Assembly (NCBI GenBank): GCA_025354885.1
Contig: JANXLY010000056.1
Location: 29,135 to 93,134, forward strand
Length of the DNA stretch: 64,000 bases
From: Acidobacteriota bacterium
GTDB taxonomy: Bacteria; Acidobacteriota; Terriglobia; Bryobacterales; Bryobacteraceae
Direction: 5' to 3'
The translations under genes and the position numbers were made by a program. Each line of letters opens with the position of its first letter. The stretch's first letter is position 1. Below are positions 26,132 to 35,978 of this stretch, piece by piece. The notes beneath the pieces are model-generated. The model saw only the letters and a program-made list of their open reading frames with translations. It was not told where the DNA came from and ran no database searches.

Positions 26132-29100
26132 ATGAAGAGTTTTCTTGCTTTGATTTTGTTTACGGCTGCGCTATGTGCGCAGACCGATTCTGCCTCTCTC
26201 CGTGTACTGGTTGAAGATCCCTCACAAAGTGCCATTGCAGGCGCAAAAGTGAGCTTGCTCAATCGCGCCACCGGGGCACGCGCAAGTGTGGTTTCAAGTG
26301 CCGATGGTTATGCTGTCTTCAGCCCGATCTTGCGCGGGCTGTATGAGCTCGACGTAGTGCAGAGCGGTTTCAAGAGTGTCAAGCTCAACGAGCTTCAGAT
26401 CAATGTCGACGAGCGTCGCCTGGTGCGGATCAAGCTCGAGATCTCAACGGTCAGCGAGACCGTCGAAGTTACGGCCAACGTTGCCTCGATTCAGACCGAA
26501 CAGGGTTCACTTGGGCAGGTCATCAGTGGTCGTACCGCCGTCGAATTACCACTCGCAGGTCGCCGCTACACGGAACTTGCCTTGCTATCGCCGGGCGTTG
26601 CCGCCAGTACCCTCAACCCCACCACGCGAGGGCCGGGCTGGTTTGTAGCCAACGGCAATTACCATACGCAGAATAACTTCCTGCTCGATGGCGTAGACAA
26701 CAATCAGGGGACCCAGAATGCTCAGTCTTTGAGCGCTCAGGTTGTTCAACCCAACCCCGATGCAATCGCTGAGTTCAAAGTCCAGACCAATTCTTTCTCT
26801 GCCGAATTTGGCCGCAGTGCCGGCGCGGTAGTAAACGTCTCCATCAAGAGCGGCAGCAATGAGACTCACGGCACCGCCTACTACTTCAATCGCGACTCCG
26901 CGCTCGCTGCTCGCGGCTGGACCAACAATCAGCAGAACCTCCCGAAGAACAACCTGAAGTGGCAACAGTATGGCGCTACAGTTGGCGGTCCGATCATAAA
27001 AAACAAGCTCTTCTACTTTGGTGCCTACGAGGGCTTCCGCCAGAACTTTGCCGATACAGGCCTGACTACAGTACCAACTGTTGGACAGAAGAAAGGCGAG
27101 TTCGGCGCACTCACGCTCCTCGATCCGTCAACGAACACTTTGTTCCCCGGCAATGTAATTCCCGCTTCTCGATTTGATGCTCTGGCCAGGAAAATCATCG
27201 ATCTGTATCCTGAGGCCAACCTGCCAGGTGCCTTCCAGAATGGCCGCCCCACCAACAACTACAGTCTCCAGCGCGACGGCAAAGAAGACACCCACAAATT
27301 CGATACCCGTGGCGATTACAGCCTGAACGAAAAGAACCAGATCATGGCCCGTTTCAGCTATCTGCGTCAGAAGTTCAGCAGAGACGCAATCTTCCCCGGC
27401 CTTGCCGATGGCGTTGGCAACCAGGGCACTCAATTCAATGAGAACAATAGCCTTGCCGTCGCCTGGACCAGTACCCTGTCGCCTCGCATCGTCAACACGC
27501 TCCGCTACGGCCGCAACTACACCTTTGCTGAGTTCGCCCATGCCACCGTCAATGAGCAGAAAGCAGACGCTTTCGGCTTTCGCGGCTTTCCTGCCGAAAT
27601 GCTCCAGGTAGGCGGCTTGCCTTTGATCGCACCCACCAACTACAACCAGTTGGGCACCCGCAATTTCCGGCCCCAGTTTCAGTCCCCCAAGTTGAATCAG
27701 ATCGTTGACACGATCTCCTTTCAGGCCGGCAAACATTTCCTGCGCGGTGGTTTTGAACTGCGTCTCAAGGACAACACTTTCGTCGACATCACTCGCCGCA
27801 CTCCGGCCTACAACTTCCTCGGTCGCTTCACCAACGACGCCATGGGCGATCTGCTCCTTGGCTTCCCGGAAAGCGTCCAGTTGAACACCGTGCCCGAAGT
27901 CAACCAGTTGCAGCAGGCCTATAGCGGCTTCGTCCAGGACGACTGGAAGCTGACTCGCAGACTCACCCTCAACCTCGGCATGCGTTACGAGTACACAACT
28001 CCGTTCTATGGCAATGGCAAGAACAAGAACATCAACTTCAACCCCGCAACCGGCGCACTCGTGTTTCCCAGCAACGACGACAAATATCTCACCACACCTG
28101 ACCGTAATAACTTCGGCCCACGCCTTGGTTTCGCCTGGCAGGCAAAAGAAGAAAAGCTGGTTGTGCGCGGCGGCTATGGCATCTTCTACAACACCGAAGA
28201 CATCTACGGCTCGGAAGCAAGCCTTGCTCTCAACCCTCCGCAGTTGATTCAACCGACACTGTTGCGGGTTGGCACCGGCCCCTCGCCCGTTCGTCTCAGC
28301 GACCCCCTTCCCTCGGGCGTTTTGTCCAACTACGATAGCCGCAACATCGCCCTTCGCACTCGCGAACGCGAGCAGCGTTCGGGCCGCATTCAACAGTTCA
28401 ACCTGGCCATGCAATATCGTGTGAGCAAGGCGAGTACTTTTGAACTGGCCTATGCCGGCAACCGGGGCACCAATCTGTTTGGGCTCTATGAACGCAATCA
28501 GACAGCCTTCGGCATTGATGGCTCCGTTGCCGCCAACCGCCCCTTCCCTCAGTGGCAGGGAATTCAGACCGGTGCAAGCCGCGCCAAGAGCTGGTACAAC
28601 GCACTACAAACCAAGTTCGAACACAATTTCAGCGGTGGCTTTTACGCACTCGCCAGCTTTACCTGGGCTAGCGCTATCGATCAGGCTGGCACTTGGGATG
28701 CTGGTGCTTCGCCGCAGTTACTGGATCGCTTCGACCAGGAGAACGGGCGCATGTCGCAGACTCCGAAATTGCAATACACCACTGCACTGACTTACCAGTT
28801 GCCCGTTGGCCGCAGTTGGACGGGAGCCCCAAAGATTCTCTTTGCCGGTTGGCGCATGGCTGCAATTGTCAATTGCCGCTCCGGCCTGCCGATCAGCATT
28901 GGCTTGAACAGCAACGGCATCGATCCTCGCACCGGCCTCGCCTATCGCTTCCTCAATCGGAATGGTGGCGGCCTGCGTCCAGACCGCGTAGGCGAAGCAA
29001 ATTCGGGCATCGATCCAAAGACCGACCGTCTGCGCTTTCTCGATCCGGCAGCATTCATCGTTCAGGCACTGAACACTCCCGGCAACGCAGCGAGAAACGC

Positions 29101-29320
29101 GGCTTACGGTCCGCGATTCTTCAACACAGACTTCAATCTGTCCAAGGTATTTCAATTCACCGAACGGCAGTCGGTTGATATTCGCGGAGAGGCCTTCAAC
29201 CTGTTCAACACAGTGAATTTCAACAACCCGGCGACAACAGTTGGCAGCACGAATTTCGGCTGGATCACTTCAGCTCGCGACGCCCGCATCATGCAGTTGG
29301 CTGTTCGCTACCGCTTCTGA
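26132..29320 (+). CDS. TonB-dependent receptor, Oar-like, with carboxypeptidase-regulatory-like N-terminal domain
   Basis: Signal peptide MKSFLALILFTAALCAQ; CarboxypepD_reg-like repeat; plug ELPLAGRRYTELALLSPGV..FLLDGVDNN; C-terminal aromatic F (AVRYRF). ATG 26132 preferred. Confidence 0.9.
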   Translation: MKSFLALILFTAALCAQTDSASLRVLVEDPSQSAIAGAKVSLLNRATGARASVVSSADGYAVFSPILRGLYELDVVQSGFKSVKLNELQINVDERRLVRIKLEISTVSETVEVTANVASIQTEQGSLGQVISGRTAVELPLAGRRYTELALLSPGVAASTLNPTTRGPGWFVANGNYHTQNNFLLDGVDNNQGTQNAQSLSAQVVQPNPDAIAEFKVQTNSFSAEFGRSAGAVVNVSIKSGSNETHGTAYYFNRDSALAARGWTNNQQNLPKNNLKWQQYGATVGGPIIKNKLFYFGAYEGFRQNFADTGLTTVPTVGQKKGEFGALTLLDPSTNTLFPGNVIPASRFDALARKIIDLYPEANLPGAFQNGRPTNNYSLQRDGKEDTHKFDTRGDYSLNEKNQIMARFSYLRQKFSRDAIFPGLADGVGNQGTQFNENNSLAVAWTSTLSPRIVNTLRYGRNYTFAEFAHATVNEQKADAFGFRGFPAEMLQVGGLPLIAPTNYNQLGTRNFRPQFQSPKLNQIVDTISFQAGKHFLRGGFELRLKDNTFVDITRRTPAYNFLGRFTNDAMGDLLLGFPESVQLNTVPEVNQLQQAYSGFVQDDWKLTRRLTLNLGMRYEYTTPFYGNGKNKNINFNPATGALVFPSNDDKYLTTPDRNNFGPRLGFAWQAKEEKLVVRGGYGIFYNTEDIYGSEASLALNPPQLIQPTLLRVGTGPSPVRLSDPLPSGVLSNYDSRNIALRTREREQRSGRIQQFNLAMQYRVSKASTFELAYAGNRGTNLFGLYERNQTAFGIDGSVAANRPFPQWQGIQTGASRAKSWYNALQTKFEHNFSGGFYALASFTWASAIDQAGTWDAGASPQLLDRFDQENGRMSQTPKLQYTTALTYQLPVGRSWTGAPKILFAGWRMAAIVNCRSGLPISIGLNSNGIDPRTGLAYRFLNRNGGGLRPDRVGEANSGIDPKTDRLRFLDPAAFIVQALNTPGNAARNAAYGPRFFNTDFNLSKVFQFTERQSVDIRGEAFNLFNTVNFNNPATTVGSTNFGWITSARDARIMQLAVRYRF

Positions 29321-29341
29321 CAAAGGGTAGAATGAGATCCC

Positions 29342-29731
29342 ATGAAGACGGATCTCGATCGCCTGCAAGGGAATTGGCGCATCAAATCTCTGATCCTCGA
29401 CGGCGCTGCGATGAGCGCCGGCAGGATCGGGGACGCCCGCGTCGTCGTCTCAGGGGACCATTTTCAATCGCTCGGCATGGGATCCACCTACCTTGGGCTC
29501 CTGCGCCTTGATCTGAGCCGCAGACCCAAAAGCTTCTCGATCAAGTTCACTCGCGGTCCAGAAAAGGGCAACGTTAACCACGGCATCTACGAACTCAAAA
29601 GAGGTCGCTGGAAGCTTTGTATCGCTACAAAAGGAGGCCCGGCCCCTCACGATTTCGTGAGCGAGCCGGGCTCCGGTTTTGCTATTGAAATTCTAGAACG
29701 CGACGTCGACCCAGCCGCGCTTCTCGCTTGA
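29342..29731 (+). CDS. TIGR03067-like domain protein
   Basis: TDLDRLQGNWRIKSLILDGAAM...KGNVNHGIYELKRGRWKLCIATKG.GPAP.DF matches the TIGR03067 pattern. Confidence 0.75.
   Translation: MKTDLDRLQGNWRIKSLILDGAAMSAGRIGDARVVVSGDHFQSLGMGSTYLGLLRLDLSRRPKSFSIKFTRGPEKGNVNHGIYELKRGRWKLCIATKGGPAPHDFVSEPGSGFAIEILERDVDPAALLA
29633..29674. terminator. Putative bidirectional terminator inside the 3' end of the TIGR03067-like ORF
   Basis: Symmetric stem-loop GGAGgCCCGGCccCTCACGA-TT-TCGTGAGcgaGCCGGGCTCC with AAAA on the left and TTTT on the right, between convergent genes. Confidence 0.55.
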
Positions 29732-30841
29732 AGCCGCCACAGCTTCCAGTAGAATCATTCCACGCAGGCCATCGGCAAAAGTAGGATAGTCGATCTCCGC
29801 CTTCGGGTCCGCAACACGCCGGTAAAAGCGCTTGAAAAGATTCTTGTGGCTGTCGTCATAACCTTCACTATGACCGCCTGGCAACTCTGCGAAGGCAGCC
29901 GCCGCAGGGTAAAACAGGCTCCCATCCTTCACAATCACCTGGTTTGGCGTATTGCGATGGCCAACCCAAAGCTCGTCGGGCTTCTCCTGATTCCAGGACA
30001 CGCCGGATTTGGTGCCATAGATCTCAATGCGGAAGCTGTTCTTGTTTCCAGCCGAAATCTGGCTCACCGTAAACGATCCGCGCGCACGATCTCCCAGGTG
30101 CAGCAGCACCGCACCAAAGTCGTCTGTCTCAATCGGGATGTTCTGGTAATCTTCCGGGCTCAGCGTTTTACCAGAGAAGGTCTGCACGCTTCCCTTGGGC
30201 TTCTTTCGAGTCTTGTGAAAGGTTGTCAGCTCGCCGCACACACTCGTGATCGGCAGTTTTGTGAGGTACTGCACCATATCCATCCAGTGGCTCCCAATGT
30301 CGCCCATGGCCCGGAGTTTTCCGTTGTGCTCCGATTCAATGCGCCAGTTGTAGTCCGTGTCGTAGAGCAGCCAGTCTTGCGAATAGGTTCCCTGCACCGC
30401 CAGAATTTCACCCAGATCGCCTGCCGCAACCATTTGCCGGATCTGCTGCACCACCGGGTAGTAACGAAGGTTGTGGTTGGTGGCATGCGCTACGCCCTTC
30501 GCTTCAGCAAGGGTCAGCAGGTCTTTCGCCTCAGCGCTCGTCATGGTGAGAGGCTTCTCGCAGAGCACGTGCTTCCCGTGCTGGAGTGCGATCTTCGTCA
30601 TCGGGTGATGCAGCACGTTGGGCGTACAAACATGGATTGCATCAATGGCTGGATCTTTGGCCAGAGATTCCCAATCCCCTGTAGATCGGTCGATATACAA
30701 CTGATCTGCGAAGGCTTTTGCTTTCGCATCACTAGAGCCGGCGACGGCCACTACTTCGACATTCCCGAGGCGGCGGATGGCTTCTGTATGCACGATGCCC
30801 ATAAAGCCCGTGCCGAACATTGCGGTTCTTATTTTTTGCAT
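29693..30841 (-). CDS. Gfo/Idh/MocA family oxidoreductase
   Basis: AMFGTGFMGIVHTEAIRRL Rossmann motif; HVCTPNVLHHPM; GKHVLCEKPLTMT. Confidence 0.92.
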   Translation of the reverse strand: MQKIRTAMFGTGFMGIVHTEAIRRLGNVEVVAVAGSSDAKAKAFADQLYIDRSTGDWESLAKDPAIDAIHVCTPNVLHHPMTKIALQHGKHVLCEKPLTMTSAEAKDLLTLAEAKGVAHATNHNLRYYPVVQQIRQMVAAGDLGEILAVQGTYSQDWLLYDTDYNWRIESEHNGKLRAMGDIGSHWMDMVQYLTKLPITSVCGELTTFHKTRKKPKGSVQTFSGKTLSPEDYQNIPIETDDFGAVLLHLGDRARGSFTVSQISAGNKNSFRIEIYGTKSGVSWNQEKPDELWVGHRNTPNQVIVKDGSLFYPAAAAFAELPGGHSEGYDDSHKNLFKRFYRRVADPKAEIDYPTFADGLRGMILLEAVAASSEKRGWVDVAF

Positions 30842-30919
30842 GGATTTAACCTTAACAATCTATCGTATCTGGGTCCAATCGGTCGATACCTGAATTGGTA
30901 GAATGAGAACACCAAAAGC

Positions 30920-31204
30920 ATGATTGTCAGAATCAAGTTGCGCGTTGGGCCAAAAGTAATGGCGAACCGAAATCTGGATTCGAAGCTCGCTAGCGCAATT
31001 GCGAGTCTTCTGACTCCGGCAGCAGTCCTGTGCTTTGTCGTGGCTTTGTGGCGATTGCTTGCAGATGCAGACATCACCGAACAATTTGTTATCCGCGGCG
31101 GATTACTCTCCCACTGGCAGGTCTGGCTCGCGATGGGGATCGCGATTCAAACACTGAGCGTCTTCCTCGACCGTTATGGCCGCCGACCTGAGCGCCAGGT
31201 TTAG
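30920..31204 (+). CDS. Hypothetical small two-helix membrane protein
   Basis: 94-aa ORF with two hydrophobic segments; stop overlaps convergent gene stop. Confidence 0.5.
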   Translation: MIVRIKLRVGPKVMANRNLDSKLASAIASLLTPAAVLCFVVALWRLLADADITEQFVIRGGLLSHWQVWLAMGIAIQTLSVFLDRYGRRPERQV

Positions 31205-32886
31205 CGTTTACTCACGATCGGCAAATAGCCGCCCGAAGCAAACGGCGACACCCCTTTGCAAAACACATACGCTGTCCCTGTCGGCCAGTCGGATGGAATC
31301 TCTACATCGATCTGGTAGACCCCGATTAGATTCGGCGCATAAATTTCTGTGGGCACCCGAAGTGCCCGCAGGTCTGGGTCTCGGTCCTTTCCAACGATAT
31401 AGCAGGCTACAGTTTGGATTGGTTTCGCCGGCGGATCTGCAGGCCCCTTTTCGCCCGTCGCAACAGGCCGGTCGAGTGGCCCAAGGCCGCTCAACCAGAA
31501 GTGGATCAACGACCCTGCCAGTGCTGGATTCTCGCTCGTGATGAGGGAGGAAAAATCCGCCTTAGCCGCAGTCAGATTCGATCCCGGCCCCGATACAAAA
31601 GCCCAGGCTCCGGTCGTCTCTGCGAATTGAACTGTTGTTCGCAAAACGAAGGGTGAATCCTCCGCAGACAGTTCTACGACTTTCGACTGACCAATCAAGT
31701 CTGTCGCCTCCCACGGTATCTGCACATCAAAAACGCGACCCTCAGCTTTGACATTCGGAAACCGCGTGAAGTCCGTCGAGAGCACGAAGTTGATATCAGG
31801 ATAGTCGGTTTCAAAGCGTATCAGCGAGCCGGGATAAGCTCCAAAACTCTGTTGCCGCAACGAAGAAGGAAACGGTGCATAGAGTTGCTGTGCCTCCCCA
31901 GTCTTCACCTCGATGCGGTACATGCGGTTCGTTCGGGTTTTGACAAAGACGCTCTCCCCATTGTCAATAAGCAGCGATTCAGTGATGCCCTCCTCGTGCG
32001 AAAAGAGGCTCCGCCAGCCGGACAAACGATCCCAGAGCAAGACATCGTTCTTGCTCTGCAACAACAGGCGGCTCCCCTCTGCGTTTACCGTGAAGCTGCT
32101 GAGTTCCGCATAGCCTTCAAAAAGGATGCTCCGCTCCCGGGTAGCGAGATCGATCCTGATGAGTCGAAACAAAGACATTACTACCAGCTTTTCGGGTTTG
32201 ATCTCAAATAGCACGAAGACGCTGTTCCCTTGGGCTGTGATGGCAGCCGAATGGACCGGGACCCCTTCAGCGAGGATCTCCGGATTCTTGCCACGTGGAG
32301 TCAGCAAAACTTGATGGAGCCTCTCTGAACTGCCAAATCCGGCGATAGCACCAGCTTCACTCGACAATAGTGCGCCGTCGTTGGAAATAGATTGTCGGGA
32401 ATGCCTCGGCACGACATTAGGAAGCCTGTACATGAGGCCCGTATCCAGATCTTGAATGTTGGGGCCCGGGGGGAAATTGCCAAAACCAGTATCGAAAACA
32501 AATCGGCCATTACGACTTACGCGAAAGCTGTTGCCATAGAGCACATAATACTGGCCGGCGCGTTTCAGATTGAGAACCGCATTCGGACTCGCAATTTGAA
32601 AGGCACATACACAAATGCTGTAGGTAAAGGCTCCCGTGGTGAGGCCGTCGTCCGAAACAAAAGGGGCAGCAATCGTCCGGCTCTGGACGTCGAGCACTTG
32701 CAGAATCGGCGGGTCAGCATGCTGAAAAATCCTCACCGGATTGACGACCACAGCTTCGCCTCGCAGTGCAAGCTTAGAAGCGAAATACAAGACTGCTCCG
32801 TCAGCCGACGAAGCCATGGAAAAGTCCTGACCTGCAGCAAGAGCAGCAAGTATGAGTCCGAATACAACCAGACGAATCATACCCAA
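31201..32886 (-). CDS. Hypothetical secreted protein with Solibacter-type C-terminal domain (TIGR03437-like)
   Basis: Signal peptide; C-terminal NPALAGSLIHFWLSGLGPLDRPVATGE..PIYAPNLIGVYQIDVEIPS resembles the TIGR03437 C-terminal domain. Confidence 0.7.
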   Translation of the reverse strand: MGMIRLVVFGLILAALAAGQDFSMASSADGAVLYFASKLALRGEAVVVNPVRIFQHADPPILQVLDVQSRTIAAPFVSDDGLTTGAFTYSICVCAFQIASPNAVLNLKRAGQYYVLYGNSFRVSRNGRFVFDTGFGNFPPGPNIQDLDTGLMYRLPNVVPRHSRQSISNDGALLSSEAGAIAGFGSSERLHQVLLTPRGKNPEILAEGVPVHSAAITAQGNSVFVLFEIKPEKLVVMSLFRLIRIDLATRERSILFEGYAELSSFTVNAEGSRLLLQSKNDVLLWDRLSGWRSLFSHEEGITESLLIDNGESVFVKTRTNRMYRIEVKTGEAQQLYAPFPSSLRQQSFGAYPGSLIRFETDYPDINFVLSTDFTRFPNVKAEGRVFDVQIPWEATDLIGQSKVVELSAEDSPFVLRTTVQFAETTGAWAFVSGPGSNLTAAKADFSSLITSENPALAGSLIHFWLSGLGPLDRPVATGEKGPADPPAKPIQTVACYIVGKDRDPDLRALRVPTEIYAPNLIGVYQIDVEIPSDWPTGTAYVFCKGVSPFASGGYLPIVSKR

Positions 32887-32889
32887 AGT

Positions 32890-34113
32890 TTACTCCGCTT
32901 TTTTCACAGGCCCCGGTGCCGCGTTCTCGATCAAAACCTTGCTGCCAGTGTCGAGACGAGGCAGGTTGCTCGTGGCCACCGTCTCCCCAGCAGCCACTCC
33001 TTCGAGGATCTCCACTTCATTCTCAAAGCGCTCCCCAACCTTGATCTCACGCGTATCAATCGTACCGTCTTTGATGACATAAGCCTTGTTCGAGCCAAGA
33101 ATATACTGGACGGCCTTGTTCGGAAGCAGCACAATTGTCTCGGACTTCTCAGTCGGGATGCGGGCGCGTGCATACGATCCGGGCTTCAGCCGCATGCCCG
33201 GATTATCGATGAGTGCTTCAGCAATAAACGTACGCTTCGCCTGATCGACGGTAGGCGATACCCGCCAGATTCGTCCACTAAATTTCTGCCCTTCAAATGC
33301 TTCCACTTCCACTTGCGCAATCTGGCCAACCTTCACCCACGGGGCCATCCGCTCCGGGACATCCAGACGCAATCGCAAAGGATCCGTTTTCACAAGAACG
33401 ATGAGCGGCGTATTTGCGCGCACATACTGGCCAACCGTCACCTGCCGTTCCTTGACGCTAGCCGCAAAAGGCGCATAAACGCTGGTATCCCGCAGCTTCT
33501 TGCGCTGCAAGTCGACAATGGCCTTGAATCGCTCCACTTCCTGAATTAGATTGCGCGTCTGGTTCACAGTCGAATCGTAAGCGGCCTTCACGGAGTTAAA
33601 TCGTGCCTGAGCCTGATCGAGATCCGCCTGCGCTCCAATTCCCTGGTCGCGAAGCTCGCGCGTGCGCTTGAAGCGCTGTTCCGCATCGAAAACATCAGCC
33701 TCGGCACGCCGGACGTCCGGCGTGGTTTTGACATCCTGTACGCGGTCGGTGTCCTTCGTGAGCCCAAGCCGCTCCAGGCTCGAGCGAAGCTGCGCTTCAT
33801 TCTGCGCCAGCAAATATTGCTGCTCTTCGTCAGAGATATGCACCATCAGCTGTCCCTTGTTGACAAAGTCTCCAAGGTCGGCATCCACACGATCCACACG
33901 TCCGTCTATTTCGGCGCTGACGATCGTTTCATCGAGCGGGAAAAGCGTACCAACGCTTTCCACGTTACGCTTGACAACGCGATTGGTCGCAGTCGTGGCT
34001 CCAACTTTGATCGGCCCGGATTCTTTTTTTGCTGCCGCAACTTTTTGGTCTTTGCTGCAGGAGGCGAGGAAGAGAAGTAGTGCGACGGCGATAGAACTGA
34101 TTTGGCGCTGCAT
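32890..34113 (-). CDS. RND efflux periplasmic adaptor subunit (HlyD/MFP family)
   Basis: Lipoprotein signal FLASCSKD; VSAEIDGRVDRVDADLGDFVNKGQLM; SVYAPFAASVKERQVTVGQYVRANTPL. Confidence 0.9.
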   Translation of the reverse strand: MQRQISSIAVALLLFLASCSKDQKVAAAKKESGPIKVGATTATNRVVKRNVESVGTLFPLDETIVSAEIDGRVDRVDADLGDFVNKGQLMVHISDEEQQYLLAQNEAQLRSSLERLGLTKDTDRVQDVKTTPDVRRAEADVFDAEQRFKRTRELRDQGIGAQADLDQAQARFNSVKAAYDSTVNQTRNLIQEVERFKAIVDLQRKKLRDTSVYAPFAASVKERQVTVGQYVRANTPLIVLVKTDPLRLRLDVPERMAPWVKVGQIAQVEVEAFEGQKFSGRIWRVSPTVDQAKRTFIAEALIDNPGMRLKPGSYARARIPTEKSETIVLLPNKAVQYILGSNKAYVIKDGTIDTREIKVGERFENEVEILEGVAAGETVATSNLPRLDTGSKVLIENAAPGPVKKAE

Positions 34114-34238
34114 TGGATTAAAGGATTGTTACCAGTGTAGCGGTTCAATTTGCAGCTTGTCGAAGAAATCCGCCACTTGACCCAACTGTTACCTGCTCGT
34201 TGCCATAGCGTCACTTTTGCGCGCCATGCTCGGGGAAA

Positions 34239-35978
34239 GTGCAGATTTCTCAACCAGAATTGTCTTTTCCTGCCCCGTTTCGAGGGGCCTTCGCCAGAGC
34301 CTTTCCAGCCAAAATGCCGCAACCGGTCTTTGAAGCTCTGATGAACCTGCTTCAGGTATCGAAGACTGACGATTTGTATCACGGTCTGATGCGCGGGGCT
34401 CCGGAAACCTTTTGCAAAAGATTACTTTCGGCTTTGGGCGTCGAGGTTGTACTCAGTGAAGAAGACCGGCGGCGCATTCCTAAAACGGGAGCCGTTGTCG
34501 TGCTCGCCAACCATCCCTTCGGAATTGTCGAAGGTGTGGCGCTGGCACAATTGCTCCCCCAGATTCGTCCCGATGTGAAAATCATGGCGAATCGTTTGCT
34601 TGGCGAATTCTCCGAAATCGCTGATCGAATCATTTGTGTAGATCCCTTCGGCGGCTCTGAGGCCCGACGATCCAATGCGCGTGGGATGCGCGAAGCGATG
34701 GATTGGCTGGCAGGCGGCGGGATGCTATTGGTCTTCCCGGCCGGCGAAGTATCGCAGCTCGAATTCAAGTTCCCCCGTCTCGGCGTGTCCGATCCCGTCT
34801 GGAGCAAATCGATTGCCCGCCTTTTGCGAAAAACAAAAGCCGCTGCATTGCCAATTTTCGTCGATGGCCGCAACAGCATGTTGTTCCAATTGGCGGGTCT
34901 GGTGCATCCCCGATTGCGCACTGCCCTCCTGCCGTATGAACTCCTGAATAAACAGCGTCAGAGAATTGAACTCCGCTGCGGCGCCTTGATTAGCAGCGCT
35001 CGAATTGCCGCCTTTACAGAAGATGAAAAGTTGGTAGAACATCTTCGCTGGCGCACTTATTTATTGCGAAAACGCGACCGCGTTCGAACAAAACAGGTGA
35101 CCGGGGGGAAGACGATTGCTGCAGCGATGCCGCGCCTGAGCCTGTTGCTGGAGATGAGGCGCGAACCGCTTGTAGAGTCCGGCGAGTTCCAGGTCTTTGC
35201 CGCTCATGGCCGCGAAATTCCGGTTACCTTGCGAGAGATCGGAAGACTTCGGGAAGAGAGCTTTCGCCAGGCTGGTGAAGGGACAGGCAAGGCCATCGAC
35301 CTCGATTCATTTGATGAAAACTACCATCATCTGTATCTTTGGAACCGCGAAAAGCAGCAGATTGCCGGAGCCTACCGTCTGGGTCTGGTCGATGACATCG
35401 TGGCTCGCGGCGGCGTGAAAGCGCTCTATACCCGCACACTCTTCGACTTCAACGAAAGCTTTCTCGAAAAACTCGGGCCATCCATTGAGTTAGGCCGCAG
35501 CTTCGTCGCCACACCCTACCAGCGCAGTTACCAGCCTTTGCTGATGCTTTGGAAAGGCATTGGCCGCTTCGTTCTGCAACATGCACCAGCGCACGTTCTG
35601 TTTGGCCCCGTTAGCGTGAGTGCTGATTATGCCCGCGCATCGAGAGAATTGATGGCTAGCGTACTGAGCCAGCAGAATGGCAACCTTGAGCTCTCACGGC
35701 TTGTGCGAGCCCGTCGACCGCTGCGCCCGGAATGGGACAGTCTTCAACCCCTCACCTGTGATCTCGAGGAATTAGGCGACCTGATCGCCGATCTGGAAGC
35801 CGACTGTAAATCCATCCCTGTCCTGTTGCGCCAGTACCTTAAGTTGGGTGGGCAGTTGCTGGCCTTCAATGTCGATCCGAAATTTGGCAACTGCCTCGAC
35901 GGCCTGATCGTTGTCGATCTGTCGCGGACAGATCCTCGTCTGCTCGAACGCTACATGGGTACTAGACCAGAATGGTAA
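34239..35978 (+). CDS. Two-domain acyltransferase: PlsC-like + GNAT/hemolysin-like (OlsF-like ornithine lipid synthase)
   Basis: PlsC motif VLANHPFGIVEGVAL..VFPAGEVSQ; C-terminal YRLGLVDDIVARGGVKALYTRTLFDFNESFLEKLGPSIELGRSFVATPYQR as in OlsB/hemolysin N-acyltransferases. Confidence 0.82.
   Translation: MQISQPELSFPAPFRGAFARAFPAKMPQPVFEALMNLLQVSKTDDLYHGLMRGAPETFCKRLLSALGVEVVLSEEDRRRIPKTGAVVVLANHPFGIVEGVALAQLLPQIRPDVKIMANRLLGEFSEIADRIICVDPFGGSEARRSNARGMREAMDWLAGGGMLLVFPAGEVSQLEFKFPRLGVSDPVWSKSIARLLRKTKAAALPIFVDGRNSMLFQLAGLVHPRLRTALLPYELLNKQRQRIELRCGALISSARIAAFTEDEKLVEHLRWRTYLLRKRDRVRTKQVTGGKTIAAAMPRLSLLLEMRREPLVESGEFQVFAAHGREIPVTLREIGRLREESFRQAGEGTGKAIDLDSFDENYHHLYLWNREKQQIAGAYRLGLVDDIVARGGVKALYTRTLFDFNESFLEKLGPSIELGRSFVATPYQRSYQPLLMLWKGIGRFVLQHAPAHVLFGPVSVSADYARASRELMASVLSQQNGNLELSRLVRARRPLRPEWDSLQPLTCDLEELGDLIADLEADCKSIPVLLRQYLKLGGQLLAFNVDPKFGNCLDGLIVVDLSRTDPRLLERYMGTRPEW

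Noticed and set aside
27128-28414. 428-aa minus-strand ORF antisense to the TonB-dependent receptor
   Set aside because: Opposite strand encodes a convincing Oar-like receptor; the antisense product has no recognisable motifs and is typical of high-GC codon-position bias.
29846-30901. 351-aa plus-strand ORF antisense to the Gfo/Idh/MocA gene
   Set aside because: The oxidoreductase on the minus strand is well supported; antisense product shows no motifs.
32392-33549. 385-aa plus-strand ORF spanning two minus-strand genes
   Set aside because: It crosses the boundary between two supported genes and has shadow-ORF composition.
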